Shown piece after piece: positions 23,780 through 36,579 of a stretch of DNA of 64,000 nucleotides (positions are counted from its first letter, which is position 1; each line of letters begins with the position of its first letter). The translations under genes were made by a program, and so were the position numbers. The stretch lies in the NCBI RefSeq assembly GCF_008728515.1, contig NC_044979.1:173572037-173636036 (forward strand). The letters run 5' to 3'. Under the pieces are notes generated by a model, which searched no databases, was not told the origin of the DNA, and saw only the letters and a program-made list of their open reading frames with translations. This DNA comes from Papio anubis. Taxonomy: Eukaryota > Chordata > Mammalia > Primates > Cercopithecidae.

Positions 23780-24370
23780 GTTCCACCGAAGAGGTGGATC
23801 TTGAAGAATGGGTAGGAGTTCAACATGTAGAGAAATGGGATGTGAGGCTGACAGAGCATTCCCAACAGTGCACATGTGGCTGAAAGGAAGAGCTTGATGC
23901 ACTCAAGCAGCAGAGAGTTTTTTCACAAGGCAGGGGGCTCAGGCCACTTGCACGGATGGAAAGGAAGGGACCTAAGAAAGGCTTTTAAGGCAGGAAGAGC
24001 TGGCTGTGTCCCCAAGAAGCTTCTATATGCTGTGCTAAAGAGCTTGGCATTTAGCTCCTGGGTTACAGGGCCTCTGAAAGGTTTTAAGCAGAGGATGACC
24101 CTGATTCTCTTCATGTTTTGAAGAGACTCTGGTAGGTGGGAGGACAAAGGGTTGATTGGAGTGATAGTTAAAGGTGGAGACAGACTCAGAGATTAAGGGA
24201 TGGCTCAAGGGAGATACAGGGACTTGAACAAAGGCAGGGGGCATGGGGATGGAGATGAAAGGAAACCATCAGAAAAGAAGGGGCCAAAGAGGGAGGTTAT
24301 CTTGGCAGAGGAAAGACATTATTCATTTTGGTTGGTTGGAAGTGGGGGTCTGGAGCTCATAAGACAGATC
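23780..24370 (-). mobile_element. L2 LINE, minus strand
   Basis: Antisense L2 body: 'gacagagcattcccaacagt', 'aggttttaagcagaggatga', 'catgttttgaagagactctg'. The order matches the reverse of the L2 3' half. Confidence 0.7.
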
Positions 24371-25674
24371 ATGGATAGGGATATAGCTCAGGGTCTGGGG
24401 TCCTGACTCCACCCAAGGGTCTTACCTCTGAGAGTGATGACTGAGCTTCTGGAGGTCTTGAATTTCCTGAAATTGTATGTAAAATGGAAGGTGCGTGTGT
24501 ATACATTTCCTAAGGAATGAGTCAATAGCTTTCATCAGTTTCTCAAATGGGTCCTTAACCCCTAAAAGATTAATAATGAACACAACCCAAGAGGTTGGAA
24601 AATGGAATATAGTACAGCACCAAAAAACATGATCTTAAATGAGGATCTGTCTACAGGGTATTAAACAGAAGTGAGAGTAACCCAGTGAGCAATGGAGAGG
24701 AGAGGAAGGTCCTGGCAGACTTGAATCCCCTTCCCCCTTAGGCTGAGAACTCAGTGTTGCTCTTCTCAACTCCATCTAACTGTCCCCAACTCTAATCTCT
24801 CCCCATATCTACTTCATATGAATCAAAGGAAATAACAGAGAGAGCCTGTAAACTCTGAAATGCTCTGCAAGTGTCTAGCTATCATTTAAAAGATGAAATG
24901 AAATATGGCAACACCATTTAATGCCATGTAAGCTTTTATTAGTTCTGCCCATCTCCATGGAAAATATCTGTGACATTCAAAATGCCTGTTGATGCTACAT
25001 TCACTAACCCTTTTATTAATAAGTGAGCACGTAAAGTTCACACACCTCGGACACTAAGATATGCTATCAACACACATCGATGCCTTCCTCCTAATTCAGG
25101 GCTGGGTAGGATGGGCCTGAGACAACACAGATGGACGGCCAATGACTCAGAGGTGGAATGTGGAATGCAACCCAGCGGTACTGTGCAGCGATGCAATCAG
25201 TTAGAAACAACATCTAACTTTTCAGTGCAGCTTAAATGATGTTGAATTAGCCATGGTGTGATGGCACAATTATGTCTCAACATCACTGTGCTAAATCTAA
25301 ACCAGAAGGAAGCCCTGTGTGCAGAGAGTGATGGTAGAAAAAAGCTCTATTAAGATTTGTTTCAGAACAGAGTCAATATATACTATAAATTAAAAAAAAA
25401 AAAAATTCTGTCACGATTGGAGCTGATGTGAGAAATTTTGGCATGTCATTTATAGCCCAGATTCCCATTTGAAGTAAAATGCAGCCAGATTGCAAGAACA
25501 GGGTTTTGAGCCATAGAACTGATCATAGAGCTGATGGAGCCACATATAAAGAATCGTTGATGGGAGTGGGTTCTCTGCATTTAGATTTCTGAGATGAGGG
25601 ATAAGGAAGAACCCTCTAATCCCAGGTGTCTAAAATAGCCATGGGTCATTTAAGACAATTATCCACCAAAGATT
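24371..25674. other. Unique sequence, no gene seen
   Basis: Possible MIR scrap near 24825-24890; otherwise nothing recognised. A13 run at about 25391. Confidence 0.45.
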
Positions 25675-25693
25675 CCTTAACAAATTTTTTTCT

Positions 25694-26003
25694 TTTCTGT
25701 TTTTTTGAGACAGAGTCTCACTCTGTTGCCCAGGCTGGAGTACAGTGGTGCGATCTCAGCTCACTGCAAGCTCCGCCTCCTGGGTCCATGCCATTCTCCT
25801 GCCTCAGCCTCCTGAGTAGCTGGGACTACAGGCACCCACCACCACGCCTGGCTAATTTATTTATTTAATTTTTTTTTGTATTTTTAGTAGAGATGGGGTT
25901 TCACCGTATTAGCCAGGATGGTCTCGATCTCCTGACTGGTGATCTGCCTGCCTCAGCCTCCCAAAGTGCTGGGATTATAGGCATGAGCCACCGCGCCCAG
26001 CCA
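25694..26003 (-). mobile_element. Alu, AluY-like, minus strand
   Basis: Complete element with 'ctgcaagctccgcctcctgg' and 'accgtattagccaggatggt', features of AluY or late AluS. The 19-base target-site duplication 'ccttaacaaatttttttct' is intact at 25675-25693 and 26004-26022. Confidence 0.95.
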
Positions 26004-26250
26004 CCTTAACAAATTTTTTTCTAAAGGCGGGTTTAGGCACATGGTAGGAAGGAAAATTAAAAAGAATTTGTTTCTTAAATGAGTTATTAGAGAAATAGAT
26101 TTGATTAGAAATGAATCCATGAAATTAAAATGTTAGGATGATTGAAAGTAGAACATCACTTTTTTCTTGTGAAGGTCAAATGAGGGGTGTGCTTGTGAGA
26201 AAGGAAAAAGACAAGAGCAAGGAAAGCAAATTAAAACCAACATTGGGTTG

Positions 26251-26603
26251 TGCAATGGACTAAATGTGTTCCCTTAAAATTCATATATTGGAATCTTAAC
26301 ACCAATGTGATGGGAATAAGAGGTGGGGCCTTTAGGAAGAGATTGTCATGAGAGGGAGCCCACATAAATTAGATTAGTGCCTTTTTAAAAGGGACTCCCG
26401 AGAGCTCTCTCACCCTGTTTGCTGCCTGTGAGGACACAAATAGAAGGCAGCTGTCTGCAAACTTGGAAGGGAGTCCTCACCAGAACCCAACCCTGCTGGC
26501 TTCCTGATCTTGGACTTCTAGGACTGTGAGAAACACATGTCTGTTGTTTATAAGCCACCATCTCTATGACACTTTGTTATGGCAGCCTGACCTGACTAAG
26601 GCA
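26251..26603 (+). mobile_element. MaLR LTR (MLT1/MST-type)
   Basis: Full LTR: 'tgcaatggactaaatgtgtt' to 'cctgacctgactaaggca', with 'aagaggtggggcctttagga', 'gctgcctgtgaggacacaaa' and 'cctgatcttggacttctagg' in order. Flanks 'ggttg' and 'agttg' look like the 5-bp target-site duplication. Confidence 0.88.
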
Positions 26604-26607
26604 AGTT

Positions 26608-26790
26608 GGGAGTCAGAACTCTCAAATTCTCTGAATCTCAGCCCTGACATTCAATATCTATGGGTGGCATGATGGGCATGGCACTTCACAGATTTGTTTC
26701 CTGACTTTTAATCTAAACGAGAATGAGTACAATCACTACTGCCTACCTGAGATCATTGCACAAAAGTGTTTTATCAACTGTTAAATAAAT
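26608..26790 (-). mobile_element. MIR SINE, minus strand
   Basis: 'gggagtcagaactctc', 'gtttcctgacttttaatcta' and 'actactgcctacctgagatc' follow antisense MIR directly after the MaLR LTR. Confidence 0.7.
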
Positions 26791-27779
26791 AATTTATTTT
26801 GGCACCATCTTGATATTTTAAATGTCTATATGAAAATTTTCTCCGCTTGTCACCACTACCTCCTGTCCTTATAGAAACGTATTTTCATGAGCTGTCTGGT
26901 TCAGAGTTTAAAAGCAGGGAGAATAATTATTCAACCATAATTGATGTCAAGCAATGTTGTAAAATTTCTTAAGTTATCAGAGTCTAAGCACTCTTGGTTA
27001 TGAAACCCAAATAATAACAATGCATGTGAAACTGTTTTGTAAACTGTAATGCTCAATGCAAATGTCATTTATTTATTTCAGTCTCTCTCTTACAAAAGTC
27101 TATTTGTCTGATCTTTTTGCTGCTGGTATATTTTTGCCCTAGCAAGTTCAAAAAAATTAAAAATTCATAATTCCTGGCTTAAGATACCTCTCTGGGAATT
27201 CTGAGAGTTTTTTTCTATATAGATCTGCATTGCCTGCCTGATTCCAACACATCTCAACTGGGGTGCTCCTACGCCAACCATTTATTTCATGAGCTTGCAT
27301 CTCACTCCCTTCTCACCTTCTCCATTAACCTTTACCTTGGAAACATCAGATCTGCTCTCATCTAAGCCAAAAACACTATCCAATTTTATATCCATTAGGT
27401 AATGCCTTGTGATTCAAACTACATCTCAAGATTTTCCTTGTTGAGAAAGCTTATCTCAAGGTGCTTGGAGGGGTGACAAGGATGCAATTCGTTAATCATT
27501 GTAGCTCTTCATATTTAGAGAATGCAGCAATTAAAAGGTGCTTCCTCATATACATGTGACCTTGTTTGATCTTTACTTAAAGAAAAACATAGTACCTATA
27601 GTTAAGTATTTAACATTATTCTATTCATTGCGCAAAGTGAGAAAACCAGCAATGTTTAAATCAAATAAAGTCCAAAATCTCTCAAATGATAAGCAAAACA
27701 GTGAAGTTTGCATTTTTTTCTGTCTACATCTAAGTTTTTTTCTTTCAGGATTTTTTCTTTGTTTTTGGTTTTCTGAAGT
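26791..27779. other. Unique sequence, no gene seen
   Basis: AT-rich unique DNA; no repeat or gene recognised. Confidence 0.45.
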
Positions 27780-29290
27780 TTGAATATAATATGTCTACAT
27801 GTGTATTTTGTTAGTTTTTCACTTATCCTATTTGGTGTACTCTGTGGCTTGGTGTTTTTCATTACTTTTGGAAAGTTCTCAGTCGTTGTTTCTTTACATA
27901 TTTCTTCTGCTCCATTCTGTATCTTCTCCTACTAGTATTCTAATTACACGTATATTGCATCTTTTGAAATTGTCCCACAGTTCATAATTGTTCTGTTGTG
28001 CTTTTATCATTCTTTTTTCTCTCTGTACTTCAATTTGGAAAGTTTTCATTGATCTATCTTCAAGCTCAGTGATTCTTTCTTTGGCTGTGTCTAATCCACT
28101 AATGAGCCTATCAGAGGCATTCTTGATTTCTGTTAGTGTTTTTCATTTCTAGCATTTCCTTTTGATACTTTTCTAGCGTTTCCATCTCTCTACTTCATTA
28201 TCCACCTGTTCTTTCATGTCTATTTTTTTCATTAATTACCTTAACATATTAATCATAGTTACTTTAAATTCCATGATTACAACATGTGTTTCATATCTGA
28301 GTCTAGTTCTTAAACTTGTTTAGTCTCTTCAGAATGTTTTTTTCTCATCATTTGACATGTCTTATAATATTTTGTTGAAAGTCAGATACAATGTATTGAG
28401 TAATAGGAAGTGAAATAGGCATTTAGTGTAAGAATTAATGGTCGTCTGGCCAGAAGTTTGTTTGTGTTTAGTGTTTGCTATAGTTGTATGTTACAAATAT
28501 AAATATACCCAGAGGTTTCAAATTTCTCTAGTGTCTTTGTCTTTGTCTCATCTCTTGCCTTTGGGCTTCCCTAAGTACTCCTTCTTAGAGAGAGTCTGTG
28601 TCACCTCTTTCAGCTGTGCTTGCTGTTTATACTGTATTCCTGTTGATGTGATGGTAAGGTGCAGGGGAGGAGGAGTATTCTCTAATTTTATTAATAAATC
28701 TCAGTCTTTTAATGGGGCTGTGTCTTGGGGCTATAACCTTTACAAGGTTTCTCCTTTGGTACTCTCGCATCCCCCTGCCTCCTACTCCCTTTCCTGTCTG
28801 CAGCCTCCCCAACCTATTTCCTGGAAGCCATGGTCCTTGTTGACTATGGGGATCTTTTGCCCCCTATAAAAGTAGACAGAAAGTTTGCGGGGGGTGCTTT
28901 CCACTGGAATATGACTCTGGCAAAGTCTTTTCTCTTGGAGCACAGGCTTTTGTTGCAGACACATTTCACAAAGATTACTCTCCCCCTTCTCTTGCCAGAA
29001 CCTTGAAGGGATCTCTCAGATCTTCATCTTGAGAACCTGTAAATTTCCTAGAGGTAAAGCCAATGATTGTATGGGGTCCCTGAGGACTGGGGGCCCTTGG
29101 AAGTTTCTGACTTTCATGCTAGTCTACACTCCTGGTTTATCAAAATTTCCATTTGAGTGTTCCTATGAGTTTATGCTTCATATGGTTTCTGCTCCAGGTA
29201 AGCAGATTTGGCTATATTTCCCCAGATTTGGGGATGGCAGTTTGCCCTAAAGCCACAATTCTTTCATTGTTCCAAGAAATATAATTGATT
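27780..29290 (-). mobile_element. HAL1/L1M-type old LINE, minus strand
   Basis: Antisense blocks 'ttctagcgtttccatctctc', 'aacatattaatcatagttac', 'cagaggtttcaaatttctct', 'tggggctataacctttacaa' and 'tttctgctccaggtaagcag' occur in the order I recall for HAL1/old L1 sequence. The 143-codon frame at 28438-28869 lies inside it, antisense to the element, and is not a gene. Confidence 0.65.
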
Positions 29291-29959
29291 TTCCAAGAAA
29301 AAGTCCAGCTTTTTTGTTGTAAGAATAAAACGATGATTTCCAAAGTATTTACATGTCAGAACGGGAGCCAGATGTCCCAAGTCATTTCCTTTACCCAAGA
29401 GCCTTTACCAGCTTCTAAGCAAGAAAAAGAAAAATCTATAAATAAGCCACCATCTACCTGTTGCTATTAGTAAAACCATTTTTGTGTTACTAGCAAAGAG
29501 GAAGGAAATGCCGATGTATTGACTTCTCTATCTGCCCATTCTCTATGGAGGAGGAAAGCCAGCAGAAAAGTGCTGAAAAATAGCTTTGAGGCATAAAAAG
29601 CTAAGGCATACTATGCTGCAGGACGATAGCAATCTGTCCAGCAGAAGGCTCAGTCTGACTGTGGTCATCAGGGGTGTCTTAGGAGGGATCCAGGCCCCCA
29701 GAGATTAGAACAACCTCCATATATTTCCCACTTCTGGATAGTTATTGATCTGCTGTCCACAAAATCATGGCAACTCATAAAATCACAAAAATTTGCAAGT
29801 TGGAACTGGAAGATTCTCAGGGCTTTATTTATTTATTTATTTTTTACAAATGAGGAAACTAAGTCCCAGAGAGTCTGGTTCAAAGGAACACAGGTAGCTC
29901 TTGACAGATTGTGGGTTGGTGGCAGGGGAGGGGGGGCAGTCTACACTTTTTTCAATGCC
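29291..29959. other. Mostly unique, with a MIR-like scrap
   Basis: 29825-29915 ('tttacaaatgaggaaactaa', 'gtcccagagagtctggttc') resembles a MIR core on the plus strand. The rest is unassigned. Confidence 0.45.
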
Positions 29960-30130
29960 TTTTGCTCCTACTCTAAATTACTTTTATTTTTGTTTTATCC
30001 TACCCTTTGGAGCATAAGATTTCTATGTACTTGTATATATACTTTTCTCCTTAGTATGCTGGCTCCCTAAGGAGGGTAGAAACTGGCCCTTTATGTTATT
30101 ACTAAACTCCTCTAGGCATTTATAAAGATG
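29960..30130 (+). mobile_element. Probable L2 3' end
   Basis: 'gtatgctggctccctaagga' then 'gggtagaaactggcccttta' resembles the L2 end ('taagctccttgagggcaggga' in consensus). Weak. Confidence 0.4.
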
Positions 30131-33100
30131 AAAAATGTCAAAAAAAAAAAAAAAGAGAGAAAAATATAGCAGTGCTGAAGATGGGGAAAAAGAGGTAGGC
30201 AAGACTTATTTATTTCCCTTCCACCTTGTCATCTAGGCATTTTGCAAGCATATCACAACAGTATAAATCTGCTATATCTGCTGTCACCTCCAACACCCTT
30301 CCATTCCACCTGAGATCATGTTAGGAAAAGAAATGAGGAAGACATTTGTGTTCTTCTTGCTCATTGTTTCAAATGATGAGAAAGTCTTTGATGAGACAGA
30401 AAGAAGAATGAGGCAAAGCAAGAATAATAAACCCAAGTGCAATGATAAAACCAAGTGTGCAGTGGGAAAATATGCAAGACTAAATCTGAATCCTTCAACG
30501 TGAGTCATCTGAGGATACCTTTGAAAATGGTATTTTTATTTGGTTCGTCTGAAACATTATGTAGCTTTTGTCCTGTGCTTGGTTATCTTGGAGTCTTAGC
30601 TGTCAGAGAAGGAAGGGACCTGAGAGCCTGCCTTGTTTAACGTTCCTCATGCTGCACTGGAATCCACTGAATCACCAGGGACGAGCTGACCTGTGCTGAA
30701 CTCAACCCCATCCACACTCACCCCTAGTGGGGCACTCATTAATCCTCAATCCACTTACTTTACGTTCTAGGGCTTTGGATGTTAGAAAGTCCATTGTCTT
30801 GTGGAACTGAATATGATTTCCTTATAAATCCATGAATTGGTCTTAATTACATCATAAACTAAATATGGTTGACAATTCAGCTATTAAGCAAAGTATACAT
30901 TTTGTATTAATTGGATGAAGTCTTTTTAAGGAGAAATCTTGGACAAAACTTGACAATCTATTCTTTTATTTACATGGATCTCCAAACAATATGAACCAAA
31001 ATGGCTAGCCTGAGTGATTTAAGGAGTTCAGCAAATTGACCTATAAATAAAGCGGAGGCTAAAGTAGTTTGAAATACAGGACATAGAAATGTCTTTACTT
31101 CTCCCCAAGTAGTGAATGACCACATGTCCCTGTGGGATACTCAGGGCAGGAATATGCCCCCAATTTGTGGAGATGAAGGATCACTTTCTCATCTAGAGTG
31201 GTAAATTATATTAATTGGAGAAAGTGGTGAATTATATTAAAGGAGGCATTTCCACTTCCAACTCTTCAGATACACATGGAAATGGGCAGTTCTGAGTATA
31301 TTTAGAGACATCATGTTGCACTAGACATTAGAGAACGCAAGTGTCACATTACATGGTGATAGGTGAAATTGAAATTAGTTACCTGAACATTCTCTTTTTC
31401 AGAAAGATCCTGGACCTTGCATTAGAAAAACTTGGAAGAAGTCACAAGGTATGGAGACATTATTGATATCAAACGTGATTTCAGGTAGGTTGTTTGTTCT
31501 AACCTCAGCCAAATTCCGGCCCCACTGGGGAGGCAGCAAGCTGATAGCAGGAGGAATGTGGAAGAGACAAAGGCTTGCGGAAAATGGACCAAAGAGGAAA
31601 CAAGGCAGAAGTTCTCTATCTCTTTTGATTGGGGCCAACTATGAGAAGAGACAGCCCCAGTGAGAAAAAGTGAACTCCAAGCTCCATGGATCAGCAGGGA
31701 GACATGAGGGGAAAGTCTTAGTACCTGAGTTCTGTGTATATACAAGAAAATGCAAATACAAATTAAGTACCAAGAAATTACACATCTATATGCACTAAGG
31801 ATAAGAGAAAAAGGCAAATTTACAATGTGACATCACTAATTAAAAGAACTAGGGAGGGGCAAGAGGTATCCTACTGTTGTAGATCCCAGACTCTTTGAGT
31901 TTATTAATTTTTAAAACTAGAATGTTGAGTTCATTTGTTTAAAATATTAAATGCAATTCAAATAATGATATCTTAATGATTATTCAGAATCAAAATTTTA
32001 TTTGTCAAAAAGAATGCTGAAAAAGGTCACATTCAAAGAAAATAATGATTATATGACTAAAGATAGTAATTAATTTCTCAGGAAAAGAATGAACCACCCA
32101 CACATAAAATCCTTCATCTTTATAGAAACTCATTTGAAGTAAACCTATTTTACTCCTTTAAGCTCACCTTTGACTGAACAAAGTAAAAATAATCTTTCTT
32201 TGTCTATGCATTTGCTTTAATAAATAGGCATCTAGAAACATCAGCGGCAATAATATATCAAAAGCTAACTGAATTCCACCGAGTTGTTTTGAAAATAAGA
32301 TTTCTCCATCTTCGAATTTTTAAAAGCAATTTATCTCCTTCATTGGCGGACAAAAAAAAAGAAAGTTTTTGATGCCTTACTTTGAAGGAAAATTTCTAGA
32401 TTTCAAATATGTAAGGAAAAGAATTCTTTGCATATTTTATCTTATTGTATATACATACATCTATCACTTGGTTTCTTTGTCAACCTCATAGCCTGAATTA
32501 CTGACATATGATCGTTTGATGTACCACACTAATTTCAATGAGAGTTGTACAAATGAGTGTTCAATCTCATAAATATGTTCATAGTCTCTAATAAACTCTG
32601 TATGCAATTCCTTAGTGAATTTTCAATGGTAACACAAAGCTAAATATCAATTAATTAAAGAGTTTTGGGGGTGGAAAAGGGGACAAGGGGAAGGAACCAC
32701 TCTTGGTTCTTACAGGATGGAGTCCGCAATGAGAACTTAAATTACAAAGGAAAAATGGCATTAAATTAATATCTAATTTCTAAGCTAGTTGACCAAATTA
32801 TTTGAGGCTTATTGGTTTTTTCTTGCTTAGTGTTGATATAGTACTTACTTAACTTTGCTACCATCATAAACAAAAACAAACAATTATGATATGCTCTTCA
32901 AATTGAAAAGCGGCAAGTGGCACTCCCCACCTTCAATAGTAGCTACCTGAATGTGTATCTCTCCATATATCCTTTGAAAGCAAACTGATCAATGAGGATA
33001 TTAAGAAATATCACCCCTAACCCTCATGTACAACAAAACTAGAAGACAAAGAATAGTATAGACTATATGTGTAATGGGAAGAACCTCTCAAACCAGCAGA

Positions 33101-33429
33101 GTCAGTTTCAGACTACAGACTAAAGACAGAGATGGACAAGGATAGAAGAGGTGTGACTGCATTTAGGATGTAGCATGGAGGAAAAGAGAAACCATCCCCC
33201 CAAGAAAATAGGAGTGTCCTGAGATGGGACATAGAGAACAGGTCTGAGGCCTCAGGGATCCACTGGCTACTGTGGAATTGAAAGAAAGAGGCTTGATGTT
33301 TCAAAGGACCAGAGGTGTAAGTCTTCTAGGAAAGAAGCAGGCAATGTGGAGGCTTGCTGGTAAAGGGGAAAAGATAGCAAAAGCCAGAAGTCCTAGAAAG
33401 AAGTATTACATATCAGGAAGCACTGTGGC
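30131..33429. other. Unique AT-rich sequence, no gene seen
   Basis: About 3.3 kb. Open frames reach 131 codons (31422-31817, minus) without recognisable domains. A short imperfect tandem duplication lies at about 31199-31246. Confidence 0.5.
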
Positions 33430-33519
33430 CACCTCCACCCAGTAGAAGAAAGCAATGAAAAAATATACCCCACTTACAAGGGCAACAAAAAAATACAAAA
33501 TACTTAAAATAAATGTTGT

Positions 33520-33814
33520 GGCCAGGTGTGGTGGCTCATGCCTGTAATCCCAGCACTTTGGGAGGCCAAGGCGGGTGGATCACGAAGTCAGGATATCAAG
33601 ACCAGTCTGGCCAATATGGTGAAACCCCATCTCTACTAACAATAACAAAAATTAGCCGGGCATGGTGGCACAAGCTTATAATCCCAGCTAATCAGGAGGC
33701 TGAGGCAGACGAATCCCTTGAATCACTGGCGAAGTTTCAGTGAGCCGAGATTGCGCCAGTGCACTCCAGTCTGGGCAACAGAGCAAGACTCTGTCTTTAG
33801 AAAAAAAAAAAAAA
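33520..33814 (+). mobile_element. Alu, AluS-like
   Basis: Complete element, 'ggccaggtgtggtggctcat' to 'gcaagactctgtctttag' plus an A15 tail, inserted in the L1M ORF2. The target-site duplication is unclear ('aaatgttg' and 'aaaagttg'). Confidence 0.93.
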
Positions 33815-34309
33815 GTTGCAAGAAATATGGAAAAAAACTCATGAGTAAGCCTTGAAAACGCTCCTGGAAGACCCATGATGAACTTGAACCGTAAGGAAAA
33901 TGCCCCTTGTTCATGGACAGAGCAAGTCAACATTATAAACTTGCCAATTTTCCCAAAATGAATGAATAAACAAAACAATCACAATAAAGATAGCAACAAG
34001 TTTGTTTTTTTTCCCCCTCGAGCTAGACATTCGATTCTAAAATTCATATGAAATATAAAGATGGGACAATAGCTAAGAAACCCCTGAAAAGGAAGATAAA
34101 CTGGGTGGGGGCAGCCCTAACCCTATCAGGTATTAAAATATAGCATTGAGCTGATGCATTTAAACCATTCTGGAAATGTTCCACGAATAGACAGACCAAT
34201 GAAACAGAAGAGAAAGTAGATCCAAGTATATAAAAAATTTGTGTTTGATAAAGGATGAATGCATCCTTTGTTATACACAAACTTTCACTTGAGAATTTAT
34301 AAATTTGGA

Positions 34310-34384
34310 GAAATGATGAGCTTTCATTAATTACTGTAGAAATTATGAACTTTCATTATTTATTGGGGAAATTATGAACTTTCT
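34310..34384. repeat. 29-bp tandem repeat, about 2.6 copies
   Basis: The unit 'gaaattatgaactttcatta' starts at 34310, 34339 and 34368, an exact 29-base period. The first copy carries changes and the third is partial. It lies inside the old L1 fragment. Confidence 0.85.
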
Positions 34385-34720
34385 TGTAAATGGTGTTGAA
34401 ATAATTGGTTTCATTTGTAAGAGAAAAACGTGGACCCATACTTCACACTATACCTAAGAGGAAATTCTAAAAGATCTAAGATATAAATGTAAAACTGAAA
34501 CAATATAGTACTCAGATAAAACAAAACTTTGAAGGGAGGAAAATACTCAAAATCCAGAGACAATAAAAATAAAGGAAAGAACTAATAAATTCTATTCTCT
34601 GTGCGTCTGTATGTTTTAATATAACAAATAGAAAAGGAAAAATAATCAATGCTAAAATAAAAGAACATGTTTTCACCTGAATAATTTAAATCTGTGAATC
34701 AAAATACTTCATCTGTTATC

Positions 34721-35569
34721 AGTTGACTAAAACCATAGATCAGTACCTGGACACAGTTTTGTAAAATTTATAAATCCAAGACAAAAGCTCACTCCCCATG
34801 TATTTCAGCAGAAAAGTCAATCTACCTACAATTTAATAAAAATAATATTTGTCTCAGACTTTTCCATAGGAATGAACATCAGACATAAATAAAAGTAACA
34901 TTTACAGAGATTTTAAAAAGAAAGGTTGTAACCCAAGAATCTAGACTAAACAAATTTTCACTCATCTGTAAAGGTAAAAGTAAATAGTCAAGTCTTTAGG
35001 AAGTAGTTCACTTCCATGCCATTTTGGAGAAAAATAAAAAAAAAATTGAATATGTGTTGCATCAGAGTAAAGTAAAAAACTTGATAATATGAAAATTGTG
35101 GTAAATAAAGAACATTCAGGTTCATTTTTAAAAGTTGCAATTATTGAAAATACTCTTGAAACCATAGGGTAAATATTTTGAAAATGCTCCTGAAAAAGAA
35201 GAGTCTCCAGTCTTTCCCTCTCTCACAAACACACAGCCGCAAACACACTTATGCACTTTTAAAATATTAGATTATTGCAACCAAAGTTAAAAATTAGATG
35301 GAGAAGAAGGGCAAGGAATAAGAAGCAGCCGGTTTCCTAATTTTCTATAATGAAGCATCAATAGAAACTGTCTTATGTTGGCAATACTAATTAGATAAAT
35401 ATTGGTTCAAGGGCATGTTCTAAGATTTGAAGAAATTTACCAGATAATTAAAAACAAAATATATACCTTTCTAGTTATTAGAAGTACAAAGACATTAAAA
35501 ATAATCAACTTACAAAAAGAGAAAACAAGAAGATAAAAGCACACAAGCAGGAAAAAAAAGATATGAAAT
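34721..35569. other. AT-rich sequence, no gene seen
   Basis: May contain further decayed L1; nothing can be assigned with confidence. Confidence 0.4.
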
Positions 35570-35750
35570 GCCAACTCCCTAAAGTCTATTATTTTCTCAT
35601 CTATAAGATGTGGGTTATAACAAACCTAACCATAAGTTAATTTTGAAGATTAATAAGATAATGTTCAAAAAGTATTTGTTAGTGTCTGGCTCACAATTGA
35701 AGCTCAAACAATGTTTATTATTATTATTACTATTTATAATAAAATATGAC
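35570..35750 (-). mobile_element. MIR SINE, minus strand, with TTA tail
   Basis: 'ttttctcatctataagatgt', 'gaagattaataagataatgt', 'agtgtctggctcacaattga' and then a (TTA)n tail at about 35714-35735 fit antisense MIR and its tail. Confidence 0.7.
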
Positions 35751-35799
35751 AGTTATCAATTATAAAAGTAAATTTAAATAGTTAAAATTTAAATAAAAT

Positions 35800-36120
35800 G
35801 GCCAGGCACGGTGGCTCACGCTTGTAATCCCAGCACTTTGGGAGGCCGAGGTGGGTGGATCACGAGGTCAGGAGATCAAGACCATCCTGGCTAACATGGT
35901 GAAACCCCGTCTCTATTAAAAATTTAAAAAAATTAGCCAGGCCTGGTGGCGGGCGCCTGTAGTCCCAGCTACTCGGGAGGCTGAGGCAGGAGAATAGCGT
36001 GAATCCGGGAGGCGGAGCTTGCAGTGAGCCGAGATCGCACCACTGCGCTCCAGCCTGGGCCACTGAGCAAGGCTCTGTCTCAGGAAAAAAAATAAATAAA
36101 TAAATAATAAATAAATAAAT
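35800..36120 (+). mobile_element. AluY-like element
   Basis: Complete Alu with 'ccatcctggctaacatggtg' and 'gaggcggagcttgcagtgag' as in AluY, and an (AAAT)n tail at about 36087-36124. The flank 'aaataaaatg' occurs on both sides. Confidence 0.93.
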
Positions 36121-36467
36121 AAAATGTTTAACGTTTCTTATTAAAGGGAAAAATTAATACAATAAAATAACCAAGAGAATTAAAAATTTAGGCATGTGAA
36201 AAGATATCTCAAACAACACAGATCAAAAGAAAGTAACAGTGTAGAATTCCAAGTAAAAAAGCATTAGATGATGCAAAGATGGTCATTTTATATGGACAGA
36301 TTTTTAAAAATCACAGTGATGATAAAATTGCCGTAAAATTTAATTCATCAAACATTTATCTTTAAAATAAGTAAAAGTATTTGGAAATACAAGGGATAAG
36401 AAATAATTTTTAATGCTTTGCTCTCAGTATTTATAAATCAGTATTTATAAATCAAGAAGACCAAAAA

Positions 36468-36579
36468 CAGGGCAACCCTCTTTTGGGCCCCCTGTCTGTG
36501 GTGGAGAGCTTTCTTTGATTGCTCATTAAACTCTTGCTCCAACCTCAAAAAAAAAAAAAGAATAATAATAATAAATAAA
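36468..36579 (+). mobile_element. Short polyadenylated retrocopy, possibly LTR-derived
   Basis: A 79-base segment starting 'cagggcaaccctcttttggg' contains 'cattaaactcttgc' followed 17 bases later by a poly-A run and an (AAT)n tail. It is flanked by a near-identical 21-base duplication (36447-36467 and 36580-36600, one mismatch). This is the signature of L1-mediated retroposition. The body resembles the R region of a class I LTR, but the source is not identified. Confidence 0.7.

Larger units (their letters stand above)
33430..34720 (+). mobile_element. Old L1M ORF2 region
   Basis: Sense ORF2 blocks: 'ccccacttacaagggcaaca', 'ccccttgttcatggacagag', 'ctaaaattcatatgaaatat', 'gacagaccaatgaaacagaa'. 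Interrupted by the Alu at 33520-33814; frames are broken. Confidence 0.8.

Noticed and set aside
28438..28869. 143-codon plus-strand frame with a hydrophobic start
   Set aside because: It lies inside an antisense old LINE copy; its matches are to that repeat.
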